Source: Ophiobolus disseminans
Lineage: Eukaryota; Ascomycota; Dothideomycetes; Pleosporales; Phaeosphaeriaceae
NCBI GenBank assembly: GCA_010093685.1
Contig: MU006242.1
Span: forward strand, 62,001 to 126,000
Direction: 5' to 3'
Length of the DNA: 64,000 bases
The notes beneath the pieces were generated by a model that made no database searches, was not told where the DNA came from, and saw only the letters and a program-made list of their open reading frames with translations. A program made the position numbers and the translations under genes. This document shows positions 33,705-44,571 of this stretch, piece after piece (the stretch's first letter is position 1; every line of letters begins with the position of its first letter).

Positions 33705-34624
33705 TTAAAATTCTCCCATGTCCGGCCCCCACGAACCTGGAATGATACGACTCTCTCTGTATTTACGATGAGCCAATGGCCCATAATTGTGAGTCCAATG
33801 CCATTCTGCGAGATTAGCAGGCCTGGGATTCCATCGGGGTAGTCCGACGTTCAGCTTTAAGCGCTCAGGAAGCTCTGGATTTCCGAAGACTGGATGAGGC
33901 ACAACTAGTGCCTCAAGTCTCCATGCGAAGAAGTCGGCCCCAAGGTTTGACTGCCAAGTGGGACCAAGGAGCATGGCGAGGTTGTCGGATGTATCTTCCC
34001 CGGTTGCGATGAGGCGGAAGACAGGGTATCTTGGAGAGGAGGGTGAGTCAGGGGTTCAGATGGGAGTGAGGGTATTGGAACTCACTTCAGCTCGGAATTG
34101 AAAGTGCGCACGGTAGGGTCCGGGAATTGTAGAGCCATGCGCGCCACCAGGAGCCGCGCGTCAAGATGGGTAGCAGTTTCATTGTTCCAATACTAAAAGG
34201 AATCCTGCCTGTGTTGGAATTGAACTTGATTGGGAGCGACGTTGGCTTCGGCTAGAGCCACCATTCTCTCGTACATAAGAAGCTTCTCGAGGGGGCACAT
34301 AGCGCACTTGCAAGGTCTGAGCTTCTTGTGGGCGTTGAAGGAGATATGGGTTTGTGTTTCCGCCGATGTAGTAGTGCTAGGTTTGAAGGCTGATGCTCCA
34401 GCATTGAGAGACTTGTTTGACGGAGACGACGCTTCCGACAGCGAAAGGTCTCGAACCGCGTCCTCTACCATAGTCTCACTCTTGGCGTCATCTGTAATCT
34501 CTTCGACTTTAACCTGCACCTTCTTTTTGACCTCTGTGTCTCGGCTAGGCTTTGTAGCCTGTGCTGGGAACGGCGCTCCGGTGAGCTTCATTCCGGGGAT
34601 GCGCTTGCCGGTTGAGAGCGACAT
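33705..34624 (-). pseudogene. Unrecognised two-exon ORF with one in-frame stop
   Basis: ATG at 34624. The frame runs to 34086, then a clean intron 34085-34030 (GTGAGT donor, CTGAC branch, CCAAG acceptor) and a second exon 34029-33705, about 287 codons. A single TAG at 34195-34193 interrupts the first exon, and the frame continues unbroken on the far side (YWNNETATHLDARLLVARMA). The N-terminal half is Lys/Ser/Thr-rich and contains a Cys cluster (KLRPCKCAMCPLEKL). The C-terminal half is Trp/Pro-rich (GPTWQSNLGADFFAWRLEAL, LAEWHWTHNYGPLAHRKY). The bases before the TAG (TTCCTTTTAG) resemble a 3' splice site, so a small intron with a non-consensus donor is an alternative. No family recognised. Confidence 0.45.
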
Positions 34625-34948
34625 TGTGGTGGATGGATAGTGTGGGTGGTGTGATTAATGTGGGAGAAGAACGATAGTTGGTAATGTTACAATGATGTGA
34701 TTGATGGCAGGATGGAGTGTGTGTGATACTCTAATCGCCTCTTCGAAGCGCACTTGTCTGCTTCGCCATTACCATGTGCGCCTGCAGCCTCGTCGATGCG
34801 CACTGGGTCGTGCCTCCCCTATTAGGCCACACGTGCTCGTGTCATCCCCATAGCTCCTTCTGCAACGGCATTTGGAGTACACGCCTTTACTGCCACGTTC
34901 TTCAACATTCTGTGTCAGAGCAACAATTCACCTCCTGCTGCCACCTCG
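34625..34948. other. Intergenic, nothing specific seen
   Basis: About 320 bp between the start of the broken ORF at 34624 and the nudC stop. It should include the former's promoter and nudC's 3' UTR. No motif was seen. Confidence 0.5.
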
Positions 34949-35571
34949 TCAACCCATCTTCACATTGGAAAAGTCCATCTCGGGGTGCTGCTTCTTGAAC
35001 TGCTCCAGGATGTCGAGCTTCTTCTGCTCGTCGCTGGTGGGCTTGCCTGCCTCCTTCTGGCGCTGGTCGAACATCATCTTCTCCACCATGCCGCGCGTCT
35101 CGCCGTCGAGGTCGCCGAGCTTGCTGTTCTCGGGCTGGATCTTGCTGGTGTCGATCTTGGGCGCGGTGGTGATGACATGGGGCCACCACTCCATCTGGTT
35201 CTGCTTGTCGAGGTGGATTTCGAGGTCTTTGCCGTCGGAGGTGGGCGTGAGGGTCCATGTAGATTCATCAACACGGATGACGTGGGGAAGCTCGCCCTGC
35301 AGTGTCATGTGAGCGGTGCATGGAAGCGTGGGTTGACTGGGCGCACCTCGATGAAGGGCTCCTGACCCTTGATGCCGGCCTTGAGCGCATTCCTGCCAAT
35401 CTTGACGTCGAGGTCCCTGCCCTTGTACTTTGCGTCGATGCTGATGGTGATGTCGAGGTCCTTGATGGTCTGATCCCATTTGTAGGGCAGCGCGGCCTGC
35501 TCCGCCTGCTCCTTTGCGCGTGCCTCGGCATCCGCCTTTGCGCGCTCTTCTGGGGGCGGTGAGCCGGACAT
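34949..35571 (-). CDS. nudC: Nuclear movement protein NudC (CS-domain co-chaperone)
   Basis: Two exons, 35571-35347 and 35296-34949, giving 190 residues. Intron GTGCGC...CTGCAG, phase 0. After a short charged helix (ERAKADAEARAKEQAEQA) comes the p23-like CS domain: YKWDQTIKDLDITISI, GRDLDVKI, LKAGIKGQEPFIEGELPHVI, STWTLTPTSDGKDLEIHLDK and MEWWPHVITTAPKIDTSKIQPENSKL. The NudC-specific tail LDGETRGMVEKMMFDQRQKE and HPEMDFSNVK completes it. NudC acts with Hsp90 and dynein/LIS1 in nuclear migration. Length matches Aspergillus nudC. Confidence 0.95.
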
Positions 35572-35928
35572 GGTGTTGTGTGTGGTGTTGTGTGGATGTT
35601 TGCTGCTCCCACAAAGTTTGGCGTCGTGTTTGGAGGGGTGTTTGGAGCCGGCTGCATCGTCATCGCCCAGGCCAAGCAGCTGCCACTCACTGCCACACAT
35701 GCGCCCATCCTCATTACAGCCTCCCCCGGCCCGGACTAAGCGCCAATCTTGCAGTCACCGCGGCCCAAATTCGCGCGATAGCCTCACCAGTATTGATATA
35801 CCCTCCCCTGATATTCCTTGCTTCACCGCCATGCCGCGATAGACACGCCGAAGCTCCGCGACAGCTGCCCAAAACTCCGCCCAAGACACCACCCACAACT
35901 TCCGCGCTAGCACCACTATCGGGATCAC
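35572..35928. promoter_or_regulatory. Divergent promoter region, nudC and AP180-type gene
   Basis: About 360 bp between two divergent start codons. The nudC side is GT-rich on the plus strand. No specific sites were recognised. Confidence 0.45.
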
Positions 35929-38131
35929 ATGGCGAGCTCCTTCGAGAAGAGCGTCAAGGGCGGCACCAAGATCAAGGTAGCTATGCGCCTTTCCCTCTGC
36001 GACCTGCCGCCACAACAGACTCCAGAGACGGCCGCTGTACCACTAGACTAACTTCACCTGAAGCTTGCCGCCCCAAAGTCAAAGTATGTCGAGCACATTC
36101 TGGTCGCGACCCATGCGGGCGAAGCCGGCGTTGCGGAGATATTCCGAGCCCTCACGAACCGCCTGCGCGACTCGACATGGACCATTGTCTACAAGAGCAT
36201 GATCATCATACACCTTATGATAAGAGAGGGCGAGCCAGAGGTAACACTCAAGTACCTGGCCCAAAACCCCCATCGGAAGCTCGCCATCAACTCCTTCACC
36301 GAGGGTACGTCAGACCGAAGATGAGAGACGGTCATAGGAAAGTCGCTGACTTGGAATGCCACAGTGCAAACACAAGGACACAACATCCGAACATACTCCG
36401 AGTACCTGCTTCGACGTGCAATCGAATACGGCGCAACCAAGGTGGACTACGTGCGCGACGGAGAAGGGCGGCTCAAGCGACTGAGTATCGACAAAGGCCT
36501 GCTTCGAGAGGCAGAGAGCATACAGGAGCAAATCCGCTATCTGCTGAAGTGCCAGGTACGACTGTGGTATCGATATACAGGCGTGAGGTGCTGACCAGAT
36601 GTGAATTAGCCATTCGACGATGAGCCAGAGAACGAGATCACGTTGACTGCGTTCCGGTTGCTCACAATGGACCTACTCGTGCTCTTCCATGTCTCGAATG
36701 AAGGCACGATCAACATACTCGGTCAGTAGCTTCTATTCTCCGGCCCCTGCAATTCTAACAACGCCGCTAGAACATTACTTTGAACTATCGAAACCCGATG
36801 CGACGCGCGCCTTAGCCGTATACCGTACATTTGTGAAGCAAACCGAAGCAGTCGTTCAATACCTCAGTCTGGCGCGATCGCATGAGCACTCAACGAGACT
36901 CGAGATACCAAAGATCAAACACGCGCCGACCAGCTTAGCAGCTTCGCTAGAAGAATACCTGAATGACAAGGATTTCGAGATCAACCGACGGCAATATCTT
37001 GCAGAGAAAGAGGCGAAGAAGAATGGCGGGAAGATCACGAACGGGAGCAGCAAGCCTCCAGAGACCAAAGCTATACCTCCTCCCGCAACGACCAGCCAAC
37101 CCCCAGCAGCACTCCCAAAACCAAACCCAAGCGCGCCGCTCATTGATCTCTTCGCATCGCTCGAAGACAACCAGCAAACAATGGCCACTCAGCCAACGAT
37201 GCAACAACAATACCCGCAGCAGACTAGTTTTCAACAGCAAGGCTTCCAGCCTCAGCCGACAGGAAACATGGGCTTTGCTCAGCCACAGCAACCTTTCAGT
37301 CCACAGAACGGCCAGGGCTCAAATCCATTCCAAATGCAACAGCAACCACCAGCGCCACAGATGGCAATGCAGATGCAGCCACCACAAATACAAACACAAT
37401 TCACTGGTGCCGGCTTTGGGGGTTACAGCCCACAACCCTTCAACCCACAGAATACTCTCGGGAGCATACCGCAGAACGGTGTGCCTGACTTCTCGCAACA
37501 ACAACAGCCGATGCAGATACCCACCATTGCTGAACCGTTACAGCCTCAGCAGACGTCGACGAACCCCTTCCGTCAGTCAATGTTACCTAGCCCGACCGAA
37601 CCAAAGCTACTGAACAACCCCACGGGTGCAAGTTCACTAAACAGATCGGCCACGAATCCTTTTGCAAAGCATGGCACCGGCTTCCAGTCGTCCGAGTTGC
37701 CCGTCAGCCCTTCGCCTTTCCCGATGCCTAATACAGGCTTCCAACCTAACCCAGGCTTCCAACCCAACCCAGGCTTCCAAGCTTCGGAGGTACCTGCTAA
37801 CTCATCACCATTCGCGCAGGTGCACCAGCAGCAACCACAGCAGTTCCAGCAGTTCCAGCCGCTACAACCGCTGCAGCCTGCACCCACCGGCACAAACCCT
37901 TTCGCAAGGCAACCGTCACCTCAAAGCGCCACGTCACCCCAAGGTGGCCTCAGTGTACAAGCAACCGGGAGCACGAACCCGTTCAGACAGAGCGCATTTG
38001 TTAATCAACAAACCGGTCAGGGGTGGCAAAGTAACGGGCAGGGCACATTAGGTGGGATGAGTCTTGATCAAGTCCCAACCACAAATGTGTTCCCTCGGCC
38101 AGGGCAGCAAACGCAGAATTTCCTTGGATAG
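35929..38131 (+). CDS. YAP1801: AP180/CALM-type endocytic clathrin adaptor (ANTH domain, NPF motifs)
   Basis: Five exons: 35929-35976, 36064-36304, 36365-36555, 36610-36721 and 36771-38131, giving 650 residues. The ANTH domain covers ~1-280: FEKSVKGGTKIKLAAPKSKYVEHILVAT, the typical lysine-rich PIP2 site; WTIVYKSMIIIHLMIREGE; NPHRKLAINSF; and LLVLFHVSNEGTINILEHYFELSK. The tail is Gln/Pro-rich with repeated NPF tripeptides (TNPFRQ, TNPFAK, TNPFAR), known ligands of EH-domain endocytic proteins, and a triple GFQPNP repeat near 37,740. Yeast Yap1801/1802 recruit clathrin and SNARE cargo at the plasma membrane. Exons 1-4 are each under 250 bp; long out-of-frame ORFs overlap here and are spurious. 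Confidence 0.92.
37731..37782. repeat. 18-bp in-frame tandem repeat in the AP180-type tail
   Basis: About three copies of an 18-bp unit containing AACCCAGGCTTCCAACC-like sequence, encoding GFQPNP hexapeptides. Copies differ by single bases. Confidence 0.75.
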
Positions 38132-39616
38132 AGCCCACTGGCTTAGACTGACGGCGGCGTGACTTGGTGTTAGATGCTGCTCTGGCGCAGGCGTTTACTT
38201 GTAGTATCGGAATCTTGCAACGCCCCCTTTTGTCTTTGGCAGCTACATATCTCGAGCTGCAAAAATATGAAGGGAAGATTGCTTATCATGATTTGGAACA
38301 ATGGGTGGACTCTCTTGTATCTCCATACGCTATTGCGATGAAGAGGCTGAAGCTTGCATAGGTCAGCGTAATCAGTACATAATATTACTACACCATCGAT
38401 CTGGGAGCTCACAGCTGCATCATAAGATATTCTCACCATTTCTTAAGAGCGTGTGAGGTGTTGTGAGCTATCCCTTGGGGGGTCAGGTGGGATTGATGAA
38501 GGCACATCTCAACCCTCACAGAGAAAACAAAGCTTTATTGCGCCCTTCGGTTGCGGTCAAAAAGGCCTGCCAGTTTCGAGTGGCAAATACATCACGACCA
38601 TTTAGGCAGACCGCAACCAAGCCGGTTTTGGACGCCTGATTACCGCCCAACGAACGGCCTCTCCACACTTAATATCGGACGGTCTGATGCGCCGAAGCTC
38701 CTTGAGCCTCACAAATCCGGCATCTAGGTAGAGTCGCCGGCGCACTTTGTCCGTCTTCGTAATCGAAAAGAGCCTCATCGAAGGGCACCATGTCTTAACC
38801 GGCACTCAAAAAACCACGCGTACCATCCCATCGAGTCACCGAAATCACCGCAGGACCGTCCTTATACCATTTCCCGGACCCCAAACTTAGAGTCACCCAC
38901 GCCACATGACCCGCCAGCGTGCGTAATCACCACACCTACAGCGTACCTGCATGTGGCTGCCCAATACACCCGTCTCCCCCTTAGGGCTGAATGCGCGATC
39001 GCAAATGCGCAACACCGCAGGCAGCAGTAGTCCCAACGACCCAGGGACCAGGTTGAAATGTAAGGTACCCGTCCGATGGCCACCCTAATCATCAACTGCG
39101 CCTAGTGGCAACGGGCGCAACTCAGCTAGCATGACCTCGTCCAGTCACACATCACGAGCAGGTTACGTCACCTGCGATTGTGGGCGTGGTGGTGTGGAGA
39201 CGGTTTAAGCCTCAGTGCGGTGCTTAGGCGTTCATGCGGTGGGATGGTTCACGCGACGGAGGCGGCCGCGCGGCCAATCAGGACGCGAGGATTTGGCTGT
39301 CAGCCACAGCACCGCCTCAGGGTGGGTTCATGTGCGATGTCGCAGGCGGTGCGCGATGGTCGCTGATTAAAAATTTGATCTAGTGGGTGAGACATTTGGC
39401 GGAGGAGTATATAGATGACTTGTGGAGGACGAAGAGTGTTTTTGTTTGCCCTTGTCTTTCACACTGCCTAAACATTAAGTATAAAACCACACCAGAGCGA
39501 CCTTATTCACTGAAGCACTACCAACACTACACACCTACTTTTTTTTCAAACTCCCTACTATCATCGAACACACACTTCCATCCTACCTACCGCCTAACCA
39601 GGCACCCACACCAACA
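38132..39616. other. Intergenic region, no gene seen
   Basis: 1.5 kb. A 10-bp perfect inverted repeat (GGTTGCGGTC at 38549-38558, GACCGCAACC at 38609-38618) separated by 50 bp is the only local structure noted. From ~39,360 to 39,616 the sequence is an A/C/T-rich leader and promoter for the next gene. A 67-codon minus-strand ORF near 38,700 has no support. Confidence 0.5.
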
Positions 39617-40318
39617 ATGTCCTACCTCCACCTCACCAACACCCGCACCCGCACGCGGGACCGCACCCCCTCTCCTCGGCCCCTCATCCGCCGCGACACA
39701 AAGCGCTCCCGCACCATAACCCTCTCCGACAACGACGACGACGACCTCCACGACGACTACCCGTACTCCTCCTCCCACCGCCCCGTCAAACCCTCCCGCG
39801 CCCTCACCGTGCGCAACCAGCCGAGCCAGCTCGAGCGCTACAACATCTGGAGCGATCGCCATGTCTCCGAGGACCGCGATGATGAGTTTGAACGCGAGAG
39901 GGAGCGCGTGTATAGACATACATCTACCTCACACCACCATCACCACGACCATCACGACCACGATCGTCTCCGCAACGACCCCGAAGAACGCGCCTTCCGC
40001 CTAAACGTCGCAGCTACATTCTCCCGACCCCACATGTACCACTCCCACCACCACCATCACGACTCCAGTCCGCCCGTGCTGCGCCGCAAAGAGAAGTTTG
40101 TGGACGAGGGCTGGGAGACGCGCGAGCGTAGCCGTTCGCGCTCGGGGTCTAGGGAAATTAGCCAGAGGGATAGTTTCTGGGGCGAGGGCGGGTTTTGGGG
40201 CGATAGGAAGGAGGAGAGTGGGCGCGAGAGTGAGGATGAGGTTGTGAGGCGGTGGAGGAGGGTTAAGAGGACGAAGACGGAAGAGTGGAGGCCGTTGAGT
40301 GGGTGGAGGAGGGTTTGA
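39617..40318 (+). CDS. Arg/Ser/His-rich protein of unknown function
   Basis: Single exon, 233 residues, ATG at 39617 after a CA/CT-rich leader. The composition is striking: an N-terminal RTRTRDRTPSPRP segment, an acidic DNDDDDLHDD patch, two His clusters (HHHHHDHHDHD; HSHHHHHD), an RSRSRSGSREISQRDSFW RS-like segment and a basic Trp-containing end. No signal peptide or TM. It may be nuclear or RNA-associated by composition, but that is only inference. No family recognised. Confidence 0.6.
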   Translation: MSYLHLTNTRTRTRDRTPSPRPLIRRDTKRSRTITLSDNDDDDLHDDYPYSSSHRPVKPSRALTVRNQPSQLERYNIWSDRHVSEDRDDEFERERERVYRHTSTSHHHHHDHHDHDRLRNDPEERAFRLNVAATFSRPHMYHSHHHHHDSSPPVLRRKEKFVDEGWETRERSRSRSGSREISQRDSFWGEGGFWGDRKEESGRESEDEVVRRWRRVKRTKTEEWRPLSGWRRV

Positions 40319-40647
40319 GGTTGGGGAGTGAGTCGGGATGTTTCGTTTTCTTTCTCGCGCGTGGTAGACGGTGGCGTTCAGGTTCCCGGGTTTCATGTTC
40401 CCAGACTGTCGTCACTTTTCTTCCCTTTGTTGCATCGCAGACGGCGCTCGGGTAGAGGTTGGATTTCTTTCCTTCCGTCTTTCTCCTTTCTCATTCTTGT
40501 ACCATCGGCGTTCTACATCCGGCGCGTTGTTTGAGATACCCACAATTTGTTCCAGTAGCTAGAAATCAGAGATAATGGCGGTGGAGTGATAGATACTTTT
40601 TTTTTATTTTTTCAGAGAGTGAAGTTTGACCTTGCTTGCAGAAAGCT
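40319..40647. other. Intergenic, convergent 3' regions
   Basis: About 330 bp, T-rich, between two convergent stop codons. Nothing else seen. Confidence 0.5.
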
Positions 40648-42018
40648 TCACAGCTTCACCAGCCGTTCATGTCTCTTCAAGAAGTCCTCAACGACACTCA
40701 CGAACCTCATCAGCTCGTCCCACGGCGTTTCTAAAATGAGGTTGACACTCCCTCTTTCAGCGAACCAAAAACCCGATTCCATCATTTCGAACCAGAACAG
40801 TCTTCTCAAATCGGAGTCTTCTTTCCTGTCATTGAAATTGGCGAGAATTTTCTTTCCGTCCTGCAGGAAGTGAATGCCTATGATCGAACCTAACCCCGTG
40901 ACAGTCATCTTGGTACCGTGACTAAGTTCCTGGAGCCTGAACCGGAGGTCATCGCCCCTGGCGTTGAACTCACGAGACACGTCCGGTGTGAAGACCTGCG
41001 AGAGGCCGGTATAGCCTGCTGCCATGCCCAACGTGTTGTTGTTGAACGTCCCAGAGTGACCCAGCGCATTCGCCTCTCGCGGATCGTACACGCGCATGAC
41101 ATCTTCGCGCCCGCCAAATGCGCCAAAAGCAATACCGCCACCCAGAAATTTCCCAAGGGTAGTAATGTCCGGCTCCAGTCCTTCAAGCTCCTGTAACCCT
41201 CCAGGCGCAAGCCGACTCGTCTGCACCTCATCTAGAATAAACACCGTCCCAGCCTTCCTCGCCGACTCCTGCACCTGCTTCAAGAACCCAGACGTGCCAA
41301 CAATACACGGTCCCCGCCCCTGCATACCCTCTACAATCACAGCCGCAACATCCCCACCGCCTTCAATCTTCCTCTTCGCATCCTCAACATCATTGTACTC
41401 CGCCATCACCCACTCCTCCAAATCGACGCAATTCTCCGCCGGCCCATTCCCAAACGTATAACACCCACCATGATACCCGCCCGTAAAAGCAACGACCTTA
41501 CGCTTCCCTGTGAATTTCCTCGCGCCCTGGATCGCATGTAGATTCGCTTCCGTCCCCGAATTCGCAAAGCGCACGCGATCAAGCTTGAAGCGCTCACATA
41601 TCAGCGCCGCATGGCGCGTTTCCAGCGTCGTTGTGCCGCCAAGGTTCAACCCTACGTTCTGGATCGTTGAGATGAGCGATTCCTGTATGAGCGGCTGCGA
41701 GTGTCCGTATAGGGCTGCGGTCATTTCGCCCACAAGGTCGGTGTACACATGGCCGTCTTCGGATGTGACTTGGTATCCCTTGCCGCTTTTGAGGAAGACG
41801 GGGAAGGGCGGTGTGTGTAGCAGACTTCGTGTGTTTCCGCCGGGTAAGCTTTTTGCTGATTCTTCGTGGAGCTTTCTGCTGTGTTTGTTTCTCGAGGCGA
41901 AGCGGGATTGGGCTGCTTCCAGTGCTTGTGTTGTTGCTGACGTGAAGTTGTTCTGAGTAGCGACGTTGGGCTTTCCCGCCGCAACCGGCGCTGTAGGGGT
42001 CGTTGCTGATGGCGACAT
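40648..42018 (-). CDS. Class III PLP aminotransferase (glutamate-1-semialdehyde aminomutase-like)
   Basis: Intronless, 456 residues. Fold-type I class III aminotransferase features in order: LPGGNTRSLLHTPPFPVFL (~59-77), VRFANSGTEANLHAIQGARK (~148-167), GGYHGG, the PLP aspartate in VFILDEVQTSR (~265), the PLP lysine in TTLGKFLGGG (~289), and GHSGTFNNNTLGMAAG. The architecture resembles GSA aminomutases, but fungi make ALA from glycine, so a haem role is unlikely. Fungal copies are often secondary-metabolite or amino-acid enzymes of unknown substrate. A lone copy with no evident pathway neighbours. ATG at 42018 chosen as the first in-frame start. Confidence 0.88.
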   Translation of the reverse strand: MSPSATTPTAPVAAGKPNVATQNNFTSATTQALEAAQSRFASRNKHSRKLHEESAKSLPGGNTRSLLHTPPFPVFLKSGKGYQVTSEDGHVYTDLVGEMTAALYGHSQPLIQESLISTIQNVGLNLGGTTTLETRHAALICERFKLDRVRFANSGTEANLHAIQGARKFTGKRKVVAFTGGYHGGCYTFGNGPAENCVDLEEWVMAEYNDVEDAKRKIEGGGDVAAVIVEGMQGRGPCIVGTSGFLKQVQESARKAGTVFILDEVQTSRLAPGGLQELEGLEPDITTLGKFLGGGIAFGAFGGREDVMRVYDPREANALGHSGTFNNNTLGMAAGYTGLSQVFTPDVSREFNARGDDLRFRLQELSHGTKMTVTGLGSIIGIHFLQDGKKILANFNDRKEDSDLRRLFWFEMMESGFWFAERGSVNLILETPWDELMRFVSVVEDFLKRHERLVKL

Positions 42019-42998
42019 ATTGATATGTGTTCAAGGACTTTAGACATATGTGATTTCGGACAGAGACGTTTGTTTTATTTATCTCCTAAAGGTGCTGTTC
42101 TGAGATGAATGCCACCCCGCATATTGTAATTCCGAAACGCATTCCGAACGCCGCTACCGTTCCGAGCCGGTGAAAGTCAATTTATTGTCTGGGTTCGCAC
42201 ATCAGCAAATCATCGTGATAAGCATGTGATGGTGATGAAATACATTGCTCGACTTAGATTCACGTATTAATCACGAGTAAACGATTATTAACTATTTGCG
42301 GTAATCGAAGCGCATGCGTAATTCTAAAGTCTAAATGGCCACAATGCACGCCTCGCCCGCAGCGAGATCTAGAACAGTAGCCACCTTATATTCCTCGTGC
42401 TCTTTCCGTCCTCGCCTCAAGACATCGCCTCCCCCTCCCCCATCCAAGCAATGTTCACGTTCGGATAATCGCCAAGCGGGTCCTAGGCGCCGCGCCATCC
42501 TCCCATCCCGCCCCGAAAACGGGTCACACTAAGCCCAAAGTGGAGAATGGTCGACCATGTCCGCGAAACAATTGTCGATGCATGTGGACATGTGCTGAAG
42601 CGGCCCGGCAAATACTTGGTTACTTCGCCGCATGTCGTGGACTTACTCAATACAGGATATTGGCATCCAGGTGTTGAACGCTGGACCTAGCATTGTCCGT
42701 TTTGGTATGCTGCTGGCAGGATGCTGGGAGCGGCGCAGCATAAGTCGGTGAAATGGAGACACCTCGAGTGCAGGAAGAGTGGGGCGGTTGTGCGGCGTAG
42801 CTGGATCACAATTGATGTGGTACTTGAGAGAAGCGCGTGGAGGAAAGGACCGAAGGGATAAAAGGTACAATATATTGAGTAAAGACTAATAGTACACAGA
42901 ACCGAAAAGCGACGTCGATAAATTTGAGGCCGTGGAAAAGAAACAAATTGCAGCAACGCCAACTCCGCTGCTATGAGGATCGCATCTCGTGTCTCCAC
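42019..42998. promoter_or_regulatory. Intergenic region upstream of the aminotransferase gene
   Basis: About 980 bp. Three TTCCGA direct motifs at 42130, 42142 and 42160 lie ~110-145 bp upstream of the aminotransferase start and could be regulator sites. The rest (42,200-42,998) contains an AT-rich stretch and then the 3' flank of the next gene. No ORF with support. Confidence 0.35.
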
Positions 42999-44407
42999 TC
43001 AATAATCATAAGCAGGCCTGCTCCTCCGGCTACTGGGGCCTAGGCTAGCGCTTCTCCTACTGCTGCGCGACGTCGAATATCCGATACCACTATCTCGTCT
43101 GCGGTCAACAGCCAGCTCAACCACTTCCGTGATATCTTCTTCGTGTTTGAGTTCTGCGATATCGTGGTCCTCCCAGATGTGCTTGATAAGCGCCTTGACA
43201 TCGCCGCACACCGAGTCGACGCTAGCGTGCTGCGAACAGAGTACGCAGGAGTACTGTCCATCAGCGCCGCCACGGTGGCACTTAACTACGAAGCGGTTGG
43301 ACACCTGGAAAACTCGCTCATAGCCGTCTTCGTTCTTGCAGACTTCCCAGGCTTTGCCGGGTGAGAGGTGCAAGGTACGCTTGCAATGCGGGCAGTACGG
43401 TACGGGATCGGACGTTATGCTTGTCGAAAGCTCCTGAGATGGGTGCCGCTGAAGATCCATAGCATACAGGCAGAACAAGTCGTGGGTTGGTGACTTCATC
43501 CCGTATGATGTTGGTCCGGTCATGGATGTGGTATCTGTGTCTGTTCTCTCTGGCTTAGGCCTGCCACGCCACTCGAGAACAGTGGTGTTCACCGGGCTAC
43601 TACTTCGGTGCTGGGCCGCATCTTGATATCTTACCAATGATGTAGACGCCGAGCTTGTGCCGTGGGTTGTTACTGGATACGGTGTGGCGTGAGAGTAATT
43701 CGAACGAGGTGGTGGTGAGTGGGATGAGCGAGGCGTCAGTGGTAATTGTGCTTGCTGCCGTTGCAACTGAGCCGCCAGGATGTCCACCGTAGAAGTACCC
43801 GCTGTTCGTGAGGCTGCATTGAGCTTTACTAACTGGTGGGAGATGGAATCGTTCGAGGTCGGTCCATAAAGGAACGTAGCGACCAGCACATTTTGCAAAA
43901 CAATTATTTGCGATTGAAGATCTGTTTGCGAGAGCACTGTCATACTCCTATCAGCTCGAGGATTCACAAAAGATGCCAAGTATTTATAAACTCACCGTCA
44001 CCCACAGCAAACTCTGCGCCGATCTTTTGGTATCCGATCTCGAATCTGGAAGTTGGTGTACGAAGTCAGTGCTTGTCTCAACCACGGTTCATACGCTGAG
44101 CTTGACTTACTGTCGTGTGACCGCCGCCTTGTCCATCACTAGGTCTTCATCTTTTCCCAGACTTCCATCCTCGACGTACTCAATCCTTCTCGAGGACGGA
44201 TATCCTTTCGATCGCAGGCTCAACTCATAGTCTCTCTTCTCCTTGACTTTCAAGGTCTGGTAAAGATCCCTAGTGGCGTCGAAGACATCTAATAGGGTGT
44301 ATACAAGCGCTTGCACAACGTTGTTCGGATCTGCAGCCGGATTCTGAATGCTTAGCGATATTCTCAAAATTTACCTACTTGAACTGAAAACTTACTACGA
44401 CGCCCAT
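42999..44407 (-). CDS. Unknown protein with Cys/His (zinc-binding-like) C-terminal region
   Basis: Four exons: 44407-44396 (12 nt, MGVV), 44343-44111, 44045-43996 (50 nt) and 43936-42999. The introns have GTAAGT, GTAAGT and GTGAG donors, and the frame is continuous, giving 410 residues. The N-terminal ~100 residues are helical and hydrophobic (VVQALVYTLLDVFDATRDLYQTLK; DLQSQIIVLQNVLVATFLYG), like the N-terminal region of many fungal regulatory proteins of unknown role. A Ser/Thr/Pro-rich linker follows. Then come Cys/His pairs (PYCPHCKRTLHL, WEVCKN, VKCHRGG, YSCVLCSQHASVDSVCGD, IKHIWEDHD) that look metal-binding, and an Arg/Ser-rich tail. I do not recognise a named family. The short first exons make the start the least certain part. 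Confidence 0.7.
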
Positions 44408-44571
44408 TTTGAACCTGTTTTCGCTTTACTGATATCAAGCGGGCTTTACCGTCGGAGAATAAGGCGTGCCTGATAGCTTAAAGGAGGCGAAGCCTACGTC
44501 AGGCGCCTGGGCTGCAAGCAGACCCCACGACGTCCCACAGACTCTTCACCAGCACACATCCAACGATTCCA

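Noticed and set aside
35514..36623. 369-codon plus-strand ORF across the nudC start and AP180-type exons
   Set aside because: It reads through four introns of the ANTH-domain gene in the wrong frame; the spliced frame gives a clear ANTH domain, this one gives none.
36963..37613. 216-codon plus-strand ORF inside the AP180-type tail
   Set aside because: Frame shadow of the Gln/Pro-rich repeats; the overlapping frame has conserved NPF motifs.
38549..38618. 10-bp inverted repeat as a transposon end
   Set aside because: The arms are short, the 50-bp spacer is not element-like, and no target-site duplication or transposase was seen.
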